A DNA stretch of 64,000 nucleotides, taken from positions 52,804 through 116,803 of the forward strand of contig DASXVX010000097.1 of assembly GCA_036504075.1 (NCBI GenBank), written 5' to 3'. This document shows positions 54,130 through 62,322 of this stretch, piece by piece. Every line of letters begins with the position of its first letter. Within the stretch, counting starts at the first letter, position 1. The position numbers and the translations under genes are program-made. Source of the stretch: DASXVX01 sp036504075 (lineage in GTDB: Bacteria; Bacillota; Sulfobacillia; Symbiobacteriales; Symbiobacteriaceae). The notes beneath the pieces are model-generated. The model saw only the letters and a list, made by a program, of their open reading frames with translations. It searched no databases and was not told the DNA's origin.

Positions 54130-55800
54130 TTGTTGACGGATATCGAGATTGCCCAGTCTGCGAAACTGGCCCCGATTACTGAAGTTGCCAAAGCTATTGG
54201 ACTCGAAGCGGACGATCTGGAGCTTTACGGTAAGTATAAGGCGAAGTTAGCCCCTCAAGTCTGGGAGCGTGTGAAGAACAATCCGGACGGCAAGCTAATC
54301 CTGGTCACGGCTATTAGCCCCACCCCCGCAGGTGAAGGCAAGACGACGGTAACGGTCGGCCTCGGCGAGGCCATGAAGGTCATTAATAAGAAGGCGATCA
54401 TCGCCCTGCGTGAGCCGTCCCTCGGCCCGGTCTTCGGGGTAAAAGGCGGCGCCGCCGGCGGCGGCTATGCCCAGGTCGCACCCATGGACGAGATCAACCT
54501 GCACTTCACGGGCGACTTCCACGCCATTACGTCGGCCAACAACCTGCTGTCGGCCCTCATCGACAACCACATCCAGCAGGGCAACAAGCTTCAGATCGAC
54601 CCGCGGCAGATCACGTTCAAGCGGGTCATGGACATGAACGAGCGGGCGCTGCGCAAGGTTGTCCTCGGCCTCGGCGGCAAGGCGCAGGGCGTTCCGCGGG
54701 AAGAGGAGTTTGCGATTACCCCGGCCTCGGAGGTCATGGCGACGCTGTGCCTCGCCAGTGACCTTATGGACCTGAAGCGGCGTTGCGGTGAGATTATCGT
54801 AGGGTACACATACGATAATCAGTCGGTCCGGGCCCATCAGTTGAACGCTCAGGGCGCCATGGCGGTCCTGCTGAAAGATGCGATCAAGCCCAACCTAGTC
54901 CAGACGCTGGAGCACACGCCGGCGATCATCCACGGCGGCCCGTTCGCCAATATCGCCCACGGCTGCAACACCGTGACGGCGACCAAGCTGGCCCTGAAGC
55001 TGGCGGATTATGTAATCACGGAAGCGGGCTTCGGCGCCGACCTGGGCGCCGAGAAGTTCCTGGACATCAAGTGCCGGCTGGGTGGCCTGAAGCCCAACGC
55101 GGTCGTCGTGGTCGCAACCATCCGGAGCCTGAAGATGCACGGCGGCGTGGCGAAGGACGCGCTCACGGTGGAGAACCTGGACGCCCTGAAGGCCGGCGCC
55201 GAGAACATGAAGCGTCACCTGCGGAACATCACCCAGGTGTTTGGCCTGCCGGCCGTGGTCGCCATCAACCGGTTCCCGGCGGACACCATGGCGGAAATCG
55301 AGCTGATCAAGACGATTGCGGCGGAGTCGGGCGCCAAGGCTGTGCTGACGGAGGTCTTCGTGCACGGCGGGGAGGGCGGCGCCGAGCTGGCCCGCCACCT
55401 GGTGCAGCTGGTCGAGCAGCCGAACAACTTCAAGTTCGTGTATGAGGATGTCGATCCGCTCAAGCTGAAGATCGAGAAGATCGCCAAGAACATTTACGGG
55501 GCCGACGGGGTCGACTTCAGCAAGGAAGCGGAGCGGATGCTGAAGAAGCTTTCGAAGGAAGGCTTCGGCAGCGCCCCGGTCTGCATCGCCAAGACGCAGT
55601 ACAGCTTCTCGGATGACCCGAAGCTGATGGGCGCCCCGACGGGCTGGCGGCTGACGGTCCGGGAAGTCCGGCCGAGCGCCGGGGCGGGGTTTGTGGTGGC
55701 GATTACGGGTGAGATCATGACAATGCCGGGCCTGCCGGAGGTGCCAGCGGCGGAGAAGATCGATATCGATGAGAACGGTGTCATCGTAGGCCTCTTCTAA
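54130..55800 (+). CDS. fhs: Formate-tetrahydrofolate ligase Fhs
   Basis: A 556-residue enzyme (typical length) joining formate and THF with ATP, or running in reverse to make ATP from 10-formyl-THF. Key segments: ATP-binding TPAGEGKTTVTVGLGEAM, PSLGPVFGVKGGAAGGGYAQ with PMDEINLHFTGDFHAI, and GGPFANIAHGCNTVTATK. TTG 54130 lies 8 nt after GGAGG and gives the family start LTDIEIAQSAKLAPI; the ATG 54103 frame runs through the ribosome site. It sits directly behind fchA, so formyl groups from histidine could be turned into formate plus ATP. Confidence 0.95.
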   Translation: MLTDIEIAQSAKLAPITEVAKAIGLEADDLELYGKYKAKLAPQVWERVKNNPDGKLILVTAISPTPAGEGKTTVTVGLGEAMKVINKKAIIALREPSLGPVFGVKGGAAGGGYAQVAPMDEINLHFTGDFHAITSANNLLSALIDNHIQQGNKLQIDPRQITFKRVMDMNERALRKVVLGLGGKAQGVPREEEFAITPASEVMATLCLASDLMDLKRRCGEIIVGYTYDNQSVRAHQLNAQGAMAVLLKDAIKPNLVQTLEHTPAIIHGGPFANIAHGCNTVTATKLALKLADYVITEAGFGADLGAEKFLDIKCRLGGLKPNAVVVVATIRSLKMHGGVAKDALTVENLDALKAGAENMKRHLRNITQVFGLPAVVAINRFPADTMAEIELIKTIAAESGAKAVLTEVFVHGGEGGAELARHLVQLVEQPNNFKFVYEDVDPLKLKIEKIAKNIYGADGVDFSKEAERMLKKLSKEGFGSAPVCIAKTQYSFSDDPKLMGAPTGWRLTVREVRPSAGAGFVVAITGEIMTMPGLPEVPAAEKIDIDENGVIVGLF

Positions 55801-55818
55801 ACCTCTAAAAAGCGGACT

Positions 55819-55860
55819 AAAGGCGGCTGCGACCCTTCAAAGGGTTGCAGCCGCCTTTTC
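55819..55860 (+). terminator. Terminator after fhs
   Basis: AAAGGCGGCTGC (55819-55830) pairs with GCAGCCGCCTTT (55847-55858), with an inner ACCCTT/AGGGT stem, followed by TTTTC. Confidence 0.9.
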
Positions 55861-55925
55861 AACCGAGCCCCAGGACATCATGGGGAGATAATCTAGAAAG
55901 ACGTCCGAGAATTGCAGAAGGAGTA

Positions 55926-55957
55926 ACGAGGCGTCCCCGATAGGGGCGCCTCGTTTT
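55926..55957. terminator. Second terminator-like hairpin after fhs
   Basis: CGAGGCG-T-CCCC (55927-55938) and GGGG-CGCCTCG (55943-55953), GATA loop, then TTTT on the plus strand. On the minus strand it lies just past the small membrane-protein gene. Confidence 0.75.
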
Positions 55958-55966
55958 CTGAGGGGA

Positions 55967-56098
55967 TTAGCACCACACGCACCACCAAGCGCTGCTCATC
56001 CCCCATGCGGAAGCACCTGCAACCAAAACTACGAAAAGAACGCCAAACGCCACTAGGAATACCAGGGCCTTTCGCTTTGTCCTGCGCCGGAGCATCAT
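55967..56098 (-). CDS. Small single-helix membrane protein, 43 residues
   Basis: A short gene with strong signals: ATG 56098 (followed by ATG 56095) is 8 nt after GGGGGGAGG. The protein begins with a basic cluster (MMLRRRTKRKA), then one membrane helix (LVFLVAFGVLFVVLVAGASA) and a Trp/Cys-rich tail ending SAWWCVWC. The arrangement positive-helix-tail suggests an inserted membrane peptide with its N-terminus in the cytoplasm. The two cysteines four residues apart near the end could bind a metal or form a disulphide. Function unknown; no family recognised. Confidence 0.6.
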   Translation of the reverse strand: MMLRRRTKRKALVFLVAFGVLFVVLVAGASAWGMSSAWWCVWC

Positions 56099-56235
56099 TG
56101 CTACCGCCTCCCCCCACGCAAATGATTGACCAGTCGCACATTGTATTACGAGGCATGGAAGAAGGAAGTTCGATCTACCATAAAAAGGATTTTGATGATC
56201 CTTGTCGAATTATATTATGAGAGAAATTCAAAGGG

Positions 56236-57435
56236 GTGGTGAAAGGGTCGATGACGCGATTATCGCTAAAATTCAAGTTGACAACACTGGTGGTGTTTCT
56301 CGTCACCGTGGGTACTTTTGCGTTCGGTAAGTTTGCATTTCGCGGGTTGAACGATACTCTGGATAAGGCCACAGGGTTGGGCGTGTTAACTGCGGCTCAA
56401 ACGCTGGCCGAATCCGTGGACCCTGGATGGCTGACATCACTTAACTTGGACGCTGCACCCGACATGGAGTTCGGGCGGTTACAGCGACAGTTCAAGAAAT
56501 TGGTGGCCTATGGATATATCAAACGAGCCATATTAGTTAGGCTGAACCATAGAGAGTCTGTGGACCACGTCTTGAACGTTCCTGTCGACAATTCAAAAGA
56601 CTATACCCCATCAGGGACAAAGGAACAATTAGCGGGTAGCCTATACTTGCAGGAGTCCCCTGGGTACCATTTAGCCACCTTGGAGCGTCCAGGTGTCTAT
56701 GTAGCGGGCTGGGTTCCGATCATGCAGAAAAATGAGCAGGTCGGATTGCTTGTATTGTTTATTGATGCAACAGAAATTCAGGGAACGCTGACCGCGATCA
56801 ACGTCGCCATGCTCGCCATTTTGTTTCTCCTACCGTTCCTGGCCGGTGTGGTAACGTATAAGTTCTCCGCTGGCTTCGAGAAGACAGCAGTAACTGACGG
56901 CCTCATGGGCATTTACAATCGCAAATACTTCAACCAGCGCCTCGAGCAGGAAGTGGCCAGGGCACAGCGATATGGGCAACTGACCGCGCTCGTCATGATG
57001 GACATCGATTTCTTCAAGCGGGTGAATGATACATACGGTCATGCCACCGGCGACATCACGCTCAAGAGCCTGGCCAAGTGGGTCTCCGATAGCGTTCGGA
57101 CTACAGACGTCGTCTGCCGATACGGTGGCGAAGAGATTGCCGTCATCCTGTCCCATACCGGCATTGCCGGGGCTCAGGAGTTTGCCGAGCGCCTTCGGCT
57201 GAAGATCTCTCAGCAATACGTCAAGGACCCCGGCGAAGGCGTCGAGTTCCGGGTGACCGTCTCTATGGGCGTGGCCCAGTGGGAGAAAGGCCTTGATCCG
57301 ATCGGTCTGGTGAAGCGGGCCGACGCCTCTCTCTACCACTCCAAGCACAACGGACGGAACCGGGTCACGATCTACACGGAAGACATCCACATGGAGCCCG
57401 AGAAACACAAGCCTTCCGGCGACGACCGGCAGTAG
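56236..57435 (+). CDS. Membrane sensor diguanylate cyclase (GGDEF)
   Basis: A 399-residue protein. Two membrane helices (about residues 17-33 and 185-210) flank a ~150-residue extracytoplasmic sensor of Cache type. A C-terminal GGDEF domain follows: TDGLMGIYNRKYFNQRLEQE, then MMDIDFFKRVNDTYGHATGD and the active site VVCRYGGEEIAVILSH. The residues RTTD five positions before GGEE form the inhibitory I-site. No EAL domain is present, so it should make c-di-GMP. GTG 56236, GTG 56239 and ATG 56251 are possible starts. Codons in the sensor half are more AT-rich than neighbours. Confidence 0.9.
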   Translation: MVKGSMTRLSLKFKLTTLVVFLVTVGTFAFGKFAFRGLNDTLDKATGLGVLTAAQTLAESVDPGWLTSLNLDAAPDMEFGRLQRQFKKLVAYGYIKRAILVRLNHRESVDHVLNVPVDNSKDYTPSGTKEQLAGSLYLQESPGYHLATLERPGVYVAGWVPIMQKNEQVGLLVLFIDATEIQGTLTAINVAMLAILFLLPFLAGVVTYKFSAGFEKTAVTDGLMGIYNRKYFNQRLEQEVARAQRYGQLTALVMMDIDFFKRVNDTYGHATGDITLKSLAKWVSDSVRTTDVVCRYGGEEIAVILSHTGIAGAQEFAERLRLKISQQYVKDPGEGVEFRVTVSMGVAQWEKGLDPIGLVKRADASLYHSKHNGRNRVTIYTEDIHMEPEKHKPSGDDRQ

Positions 57436-57568
57436 TGTTCGGTGGACATTCGGTACACACAGGTGCCGTGGTTCCAGGGAAGGATCTTCTCCCACACCTC
57501 GCACCTGTTGGCATGTCAAGATAAGCGATTATCCACACCAGGAGTAACGCCGGACTCTCACAACGTTA

Positions 57569-57606
57569 GGGACGAACTTGTACAGTTATGTACGGGTTCG
57601 TCCTTT
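57569..57606 (+). terminator. Terminator after the diguanylate cyclase gene
   Basis: GGACGAAC (57570-57577) pairs with GTTCGTCC (57596-57603), with an inner GTAC/GTAC pairing, followed by TTT. It lies about 130 nt past the stop. Confidence 0.65.
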
Positions 57607-57695
57607 CGCGTTGCCCGGTCATATCCCCTGGTTGCATGGTTGAAGCCGAGTTTCACGGTCTTGAGGGTGTGCCCCGTCTCCGTGTTGGCCGTTAG

Positions 57696-57998
57696 GGTGA
57701 CAGCACGCTGCTCGTTACGGGCGCTCTGAACGAGAACGCCGCGAGCGTGCAGATGTCGGTTCCCGGCTCGACCTATTCCGTCACCAACACCGACAGCTTC
57801 TCCCATTCGGTAAGCCTGGGTTCGGGCAGCAACACCCTGAGCGTCACGGCCACCGACCTGGCTGGCAACCAGTGTACAGCGACGTACACCATCGTTTATG
57901 ACGACGTGGCACCGACCACTGCCATCAGGTCTACCACACCGAAGCCTGCCGACTGCCAGGCGGCTGTTCTCACCCTCCGGCTCATGAAGGTGAACTAA
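57696..57998 (+). pseudogene. Fragment of a surface protein with Ig-like repeat
   Basis: About 100 codons starting right after a TAG (57693-57695) encode one bacterial Ig-like module: STLLVTGALNENAASVQMSV, then LGSGSNTLSVTATDLAGNQ and TATYTIVYDDVAPTT. Such modules normally repeat many times in large secreted adhesins or glycosidases. There is no start, signal peptide or second module, so this is the relic of a larger gene. It lies in a 727-bp interval without intact genes, between two terminators and just before the conjugation genes. Confidence 0.6.
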
Positions 57999-58019
57999 TC
58001 GGCAGTCAGGGGGTTCACG

Positions 58020-58053
58020 AGGAGGTCCGGCAGCGCCTGCCGGACCTCCTTTT
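58020..58053 (+). terminator. Terminator after the surface-protein relic
   Basis: GGAGGTCCGGCA (58021-58032) and TGCCGGACCTCC (58038-58049) form a perfect 12-bp stem around GCGCC, followed by TTTT. It supports a once-functional gene ending here. Confidence 0.88.
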
Positions 58054-58162
58054 GATGTCAGATGGAAATAATCATAGTAGCTAATAGTTTGGCGCTTGAA
58101 GGAAACCAAAGGTGAACTAGTAGAATTACCCATCGTTACGACGCAGCATCGGAGGGGGATTT

Positions 58163-59089
58163 ATGAAACTTGGAGGCGCAGGGCTGCGTGTCCTGCGCTG
58201 GGGCGTTTGGATTCTGCTGGCCTGGGTTCTCGTGCGCGGCGTGGTCTCGTTCCTGCCGGCCTCTCGGACCCAGGCAGCAGAGCCTCAGAAGACCGATGTG
58301 AAAAGTGCGGCGGAGCCCGCCGGTCTCCGGGCCTTTCCGGAGATGTTCACGCGCGAGTACCTCACGTGGCAACCTGCGAACCCGGATGAGCGGGCCGAGC
58401 GGCTGAAGCCGTTCCTGGCCGGCAGCCTGGACCGCCAGGCCGGCTGGACGGGCAAGGAAGGCGCCGGCCAGGCGGTGGAAAACGCCTGGGTGTATGGCGT
58501 CAAGCAACTGTCGGATACCCGCTGGCTGGTGACCGTAGCGGCTCGGGCCGTCCCTTACCAGGAAGGGGTTGCCGCAGCGCCGGCCCCGGCCAGTCCGGCG
58601 GGGAGCGCACCGGCTGCGCCCGCGGCGCCGGTCGGACGCAAGACCCTGCCGGCACGGCTGCTCTTCCTGGCCGTTCCGGTGAGTGCCACTGGCGCCGGCG
58701 GCTGGGTGGTCTACGATTACCCGTCCCTGGTGCCTGCCCCGCCCAGGGGCGAGTTTACGGGGCCGCCGTTCTCCGGGCAGACGGTGACGGACAAGGGTGA
58801 CCTGGTCAAGGGCCTGCTGAACGGCTTCTTCAAGGCGTATCTGGAAGGCAGCGATGTGACCTATTACCTGATGCCGAATACGAAGCTTCCGACCATGTCG
58901 GGGAGTTGGACGTTTGACTCGCTGGGGAACGTCAACCTGCTGAACGACAGCGCCGGCTACTTGGGCGTGGCCGACGTCCGGGCCGTGGATGCCGTGACCG
59001 GGGCTCGGTTCACTTACCGGTATACCCTGGGGCTCGCCGAAAAGGACGGGCGCTGGTACATCAAGGATCTACTGCAGAAAGGGGAATGA
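58163..59089 (+). CDS. Conjugative-element protein, TcpC-like
   Basis: A 308-residue bitopic protein. An N-terminal helix (VLRWGVWILLAWVLVRGVVS) is followed by an extracytoplasmic part with two NTF2-like domains joined by a Pro/Ala-rich linker (~145-165). The plan, with FPEMFTREYLTWQPANPDER near residue 60 and RFTYRYTLGLAEKDGRWYIK near the end, matches TcpC/Orf13-type proteins of Tn916- and pCW3-like conjugation systems, which assemble at the cell wall. It heads a tightly packed group of five transfer genes. The ATG follows GGAGGGGG. Assignment rests on both pattern and neighbours. Confidence 0.75.
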   Translation: MKLGGAGLRVLRWGVWILLAWVLVRGVVSFLPASRTQAAEPQKTDVKSAAEPAGLRAFPEMFTREYLTWQPANPDERAERLKPFLAGSLDRQAGWTGKEGAGQAVENAWVYGVKQLSDTRWLVTVAARAVPYQEGVAAAPAPASPAGSAPAAPAAPVGRKTLPARLLFLAVPVSATGAGGWVVYDYPSLVPAPPRGEFTGPPFSGQTVTDKGDLVKGLLNGFFKAYLEGSDVTYYLMPNTKLPTMSGSWTFDSLGNVNLLNDSAGYLGVADVRAVDAVTGARFTYRYTLGLAEKDGRWYIKDLLQKGE

Positions 59090-59092
59090 CCA

Positions 59093-59416
59093 ATGCGCCG
59101 AATCGGAGCGAGCATCATCACCGCAATCACCACACTCTCCCTGACCGCCGGTGTAGCCTTTGCCGAATCGAACAACCCTGCCAGCGGGGGCGGGGTGAAC
59201 CCCGGCGTCCGCATCGGTGAGTGGGTATACAACAACGTGGCGGCCCTTTTTGCACCGCTGCTGGCCGTGATGGCCTTGTACTACCTGGCCAAGCGCCAGT
59301 TCACCCAGTTTCTCTCCTTCGCCGTTTTCGCCGTTATCGCCGCCCTCTTCATCTTCGCCGGCTCCGAGTTCAAGGATGCGGCCGTCGGACTTGCCAAATG
59401 GGTCATCGGTCGGTAG
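59093..59416 (+). CDS. Small membrane protein of the conjugation module (TcpD-like)
   Basis: A 107-residue protein with a signal peptide (TAITTLSLTAGVAFA), then two membrane helices (AALFAPLLAVMALYYLA; FLSFAVFAVIAALFIFA). The plan is like TcpD of Tn916/pCW3-like systems and broadly like VirB2-type subunits. It is 3 nt after the TcpC-like gene. The GTG/ATG choice is clear: ATG 59093 follows GGGG. Its function in the transfer channel is inferred from its place between tcpC- and tcpE-like genes. Confidence 0.7.
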   Translation: MRRIGASIITAITTLSLTAGVAFAESNNPASGGGVNPGVRIGEWVYNNVAALFAPLLAVMALYYLAKRQFTQFLSFAVFAVIAALFIFAGSEFKDAAVGLAKWVIGR

Positions 59417-59419
59417 CCC

Positions 59420-59809
59420 ATGGAAATGGAGAAAGTTCGTCTGCGGACTTACCGCCAGGTCTGGTCCCAGGAGCGGGTAATCTACCAGATTGAGCGGGTC
59501 CGTCTACCGTTTCCCGTCAGTTTTGCCCAGGCGGGCGTCTTTGCGGTGGCCGAGGTGGTCATGGCCGTGTTGAGCCGGCTGCCGGGCATCGGCGCGACGT
59601 CGCCCGCCCTGCGCTACCTGGTCATCCCCGGCGCCGTCACCTGGTTTCTTACGAAACAGCGGCTGGACGGCAAGCCGCCTCTGCGCTGGGCGCTCTCCAT
59701 GATTCGGTATCTCTTCAGTCCGAAACGGTTGAACCGGTTGCGCCCGATGGCGGAGCACCCCGAGCACCTCCGCTTCCGGGATGCGGTCGGGTACCGGCTG
59801 AAAGGATGA
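59420..59809 (+). CDS. TcpE family conjugal transfer membrane protein
   Basis: A 129-residue protein with two central helices and basic ends. It starts RLRTYRQVWSQERVIYQIER and has ALRYLVIPGAVTWFLTKQRL followed by KPPLRWALSMIRYLFSPKRL, the conserved core of TcpE (YddD-like) proteins, which link the transfer channel to its ATPase. It starts 3 nt after the previous stop and overlaps the ATPase gene by 4 nt (ATGA). The match is good for its size. Confidence 0.82.
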   Translation: MEMEKVRLRTYRQVWSQERVIYQIERVRLPFPVSFAQAGVFAVAEVVMAVLSRLPGIGATSPALRYLVIPGAVTWFLTKQRLDGKPPLRWALSMIRYLFSPKRLNRLRPMAEHPEHLRFRDAVGYRLKG

Positions 59810-62322
59810 AGGCAGTGCAGTTTCCGTTGGTCTACTTTGAACAGAATCTGGTCCTGAACCGGGCGCACGAGGTATGGGCGCTTTACCGGCTTGCACCCTG
59901 GCACTACGAGCACCTGGGCCATTCCGCACGCCTGGGGCTGCTCTGGCGGCTCTCCCGGCTGTTCTGGGAGTTAGAGGACTGCGCCGGCCAGATGCTGTTG
60001 GTGCCGCACACCCGTTCAGCTGGCCGCCACATGCAGAAGCTGAAGAGCGAGCTGAAGGGCCCGCTGGCGCCGGTAGCCGCCCGTTACTGCGACGAGGCCG
60101 AGGCCCATCTGCAGGGCGCCCGGGAGGGTGTGGAGTACGAGCACTACCTGGCGCTCCGGCTACCGAAAGTGAGCAACGGGCCGCTGGACTCCAAGACGTA
60201 CCTCAAGTCCATCTGGCAGGAGCCCAGGCGATTTCTGGACGAAATGCTGGGCCTTGCCCCGCCGCGCCTGCTGGCGTATGAAATGGAGTCCTACCTTCAG
60301 CAGGAGGAGGCACTGTTCGGCCGCGTCTCCCGGGTGGCTCAGGCAACCCGGCTGGAGCCCGCACAGACCGCGTGGCTGATCCAGCGGGGGTTCTGGCGCG
60401 GCATCGGCGAGCCGCCGGCCCGCACCGGCTGGGCACCGGACGCCGTAGCCCGGCCTGCTGCCGGCGGCGGGGTGGAACTCCGTCCGGAGCAGTCGGAGAT
60501 TCGGACGCTGACCGAAGGCGAAATGGACCTGCGCCATCCCCGCCGGATCGCCATCACCCAGGCGACGGAACGAGGCGATCAGACTGGCCTGACCAGTTTC
60601 TGCTACGTGGCCGACTTGCCCGACGAGTTGGTCTTTCCCGGCTCGGAATGGCTCTACCGGCTGGAGGATCTGCCGTTCCCGGTGGAGGTCTGCATGCGCT
60701 GGACCTCCCTGGGCTACGAAGATGCGCTGGCGGTGGTGCGCCGCAAGAAGCTGGAAATATCCGACCAGGATCAGCACACCCGCCGTTCCGGCGAGGAGGT
60801 CCCCATCGCCCTCCTGGACGCCCAGGACCAGGTGGCGGCCCTGGAGCACGACCTGAAGCAGCGTCGATTCCCGACGGCGCTGACCTCCATCTGCCTGGCG
60901 ATCTCGGCAGCAGACGAGCGCGGGCTCGCAGAGCGGGTCCAGCAGCTTCGCTCCTACATGGGCACTTTCCAGATCGGCGTGGAGGTGCCGGCGGGCGACC
61001 AACTGCCGGCGTTCTTAAGCTGCATGCCCGGGGCGTCTGACGTCGTAAGCGACTACATTCACCGGGTGCCGCCGGAAGTGCTGGCAGGCTCTATGTTCCT
61101 GGGCGCCCGCGCCCTGGGCGATGCCACCGGGCCATACATCGGGCGCACCGGCGTGCTCCGGCGTCCGGTCTTCCTGGATGCCGCACTGCCGCCCCAGGTC
61201 AACCGGTCGGCCTCGATCGCTTTTCTGGGCTCTCTGGGCGGCGGCAAGTCCTTTACAGCCAACCTGATGGCCTACCTGGCCGTCCTCTTCGGAGGCGCTC
61301 AGGCGTTGATCCTGGACCCCAAGGGGGAGCGGTCGAACTGGGTCAGGGAGCTGCCCGAGTTGAACGGCCACTTGCGGGTAGTCAGCCTCAACACTTCGGC
61401 CGCCGATACCGGCAAGCTGGACCCGTTCATTATGTGGCGGGGCCTGGCGGACGACGAGTTTCGGGAGACCGGCAACCTGGCGGTCTCGCTGCTCAGTTTC
61501 CTGGCGAACCTGCAGACCGGCGAGCGGCGCTTCCTGGCCCTCATGCAGGCCGTGGAGTACGTTGCCGGCCGGCCGCAACCCGCGCTGGGGAAAGTGGTGG
61601 ACCAGTTGGAGGCGATGGGCCGGACCGACCCGGAGGTCGCCACGCTGGCCGACTACTACCGGGCGCTTAGCCGCCGTGCTTACGCCAACCTGATCTTTGG
61701 CCGGGGCGACGAGCAGGGGCTGGACCTGAAAGACCGGATGAACGTGCTGCAGCTTCAGCACCTGGTGATGCCGCCTGCGGGCAAGCCCCGGGAGGAATTC
61801 AGCCTGGAGGAGCTGCTCTCGGTAGCGCTCATGCACGCGGTCACCGGCTTTGCCACGCAGTTTACCCGGCAGGACCGGGGGACGTTCAAGATCGTCCTGC
61901 TGGACGAGGCGTGGGCGCTCATGGCCTCCACCCAGGGCCGGGCGCTGGTCACCCACCTGCTGCGCACCGGGCGCGCCATGAATAACGCCGTCTACCTGGT
62001 CAGCCAGAATGTGGCCGACCTTTTGGATGAGACGGTGAAGAACAATATCGGCATGAAGTTCATCTTCCGGTCATTTGACCAGGACGAGGTGACCAAGGTC
62101 CTCCAGTTCCTCAACCTGGAGGCCGAGTCGGAGAACATTCTGGCGCTCCGGCAACTGGAGACCGGCCAGGCTATGTTCCAGGACCTGCAGGGCCGGGTGG
62201 GCATCGTCACCCTGGACCCGGTCTTCCCGCACTTGGCACGGGCGTTTGACACGCGGCCGCGGGCCGCAGCCGGCGTGCCGGATGCCGAAGTGGCCGCAGC
62301 CAGGGAGGAGGGGGGCGCATGA
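59806..62322 (+). CDS. VirB4/TcpF-like conjugation ATPase
   Basis: An 838-residue AAA-type ATPase. The Walker A sequence is FLGSLGGGKSFTANLMAYLA near residue 475 and Walker B is KIVLLDEAWALMASTQGRAL near residue 690; SQNVADLLDETVKNNIGMKF is the following conserved region of VirB4-like enzymes. The N-terminal ~450 residues are a TcpF/YddE-like domain. It probably powers assembly of the transfer channel. The start overlaps tcpE, and its stop overlaps the next gene (ATGA). The size fits Tn916/ICEBs1-type members. Confidence 0.88.
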   Translation: MKAVQFPLVYFEQNLVLNRAHEVWALYRLAPWHYEHLGHSARLGLLWRLSRLFWELEDCAGQMLLVPHTRSAGRHMQKLKSELKGPLAPVAARYCDEAEAHLQGAREGVEYEHYLALRLPKVSNGPLDSKTYLKSIWQEPRRFLDEMLGLAPPRLLAYEMESYLQQEEALFGRVSRVAQATRLEPAQTAWLIQRGFWRGIGEPPARTGWAPDAVARPAAGGGVELRPEQSEIRTLTEGEMDLRHPRRIAITQATERGDQTGLTSFCYVADLPDELVFPGSEWLYRLEDLPFPVEVCMRWTSLGYEDALAVVRRKKLEISDQDQHTRRSGEEVPIALLDAQDQVAALEHDLKQRRFPTALTSICLAISAADERGLAERVQQLRSYMGTFQIGVEVPAGDQLPAFLSCMPGASDVVSDYIHRVPPEVLAGSMFLGARALGDATGPYIGRTGVLRRPVFLDAALPPQVNRSASIAFLGSLGGGKSFTANLMAYLAVLFGGAQALILDPKGERSNWVRELPELNGHLRVVSLNTSAADTGKLDPFIMWRGLADDEFRETGNLAVSLLSFLANLQTGERRFLALMQAVEYVAGRPQPALGKVVDQLEAMGRTDPEVATLADYYRALSRRAYANLIFGRGDEQGLDLKDRMNVLQLQHLVMPPAGKPREEFSLEELLSVALMHAVTGFATQFTRQDRGTFKIVLLDEAWALMASTQGRALVTHLLRTGRAMNNAVYLVSQNVADLLDETVKNNIGMKFIFRSFDQDEVTKVLQFLNLEAESENILALRQLETGQAMFQDLQGRVGIVTLDPVFPHLARAFDTRPRAAAGVPDAEVAAAREEGGA

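Noticed and set aside
55893..56156. 87-residue leftward open frame
   Set aside because: A different frame on the same strand encodes the 43-residue membrane protein with a clear ribosome site, whereas this one crosses the hairpin at 55926 and has no site.
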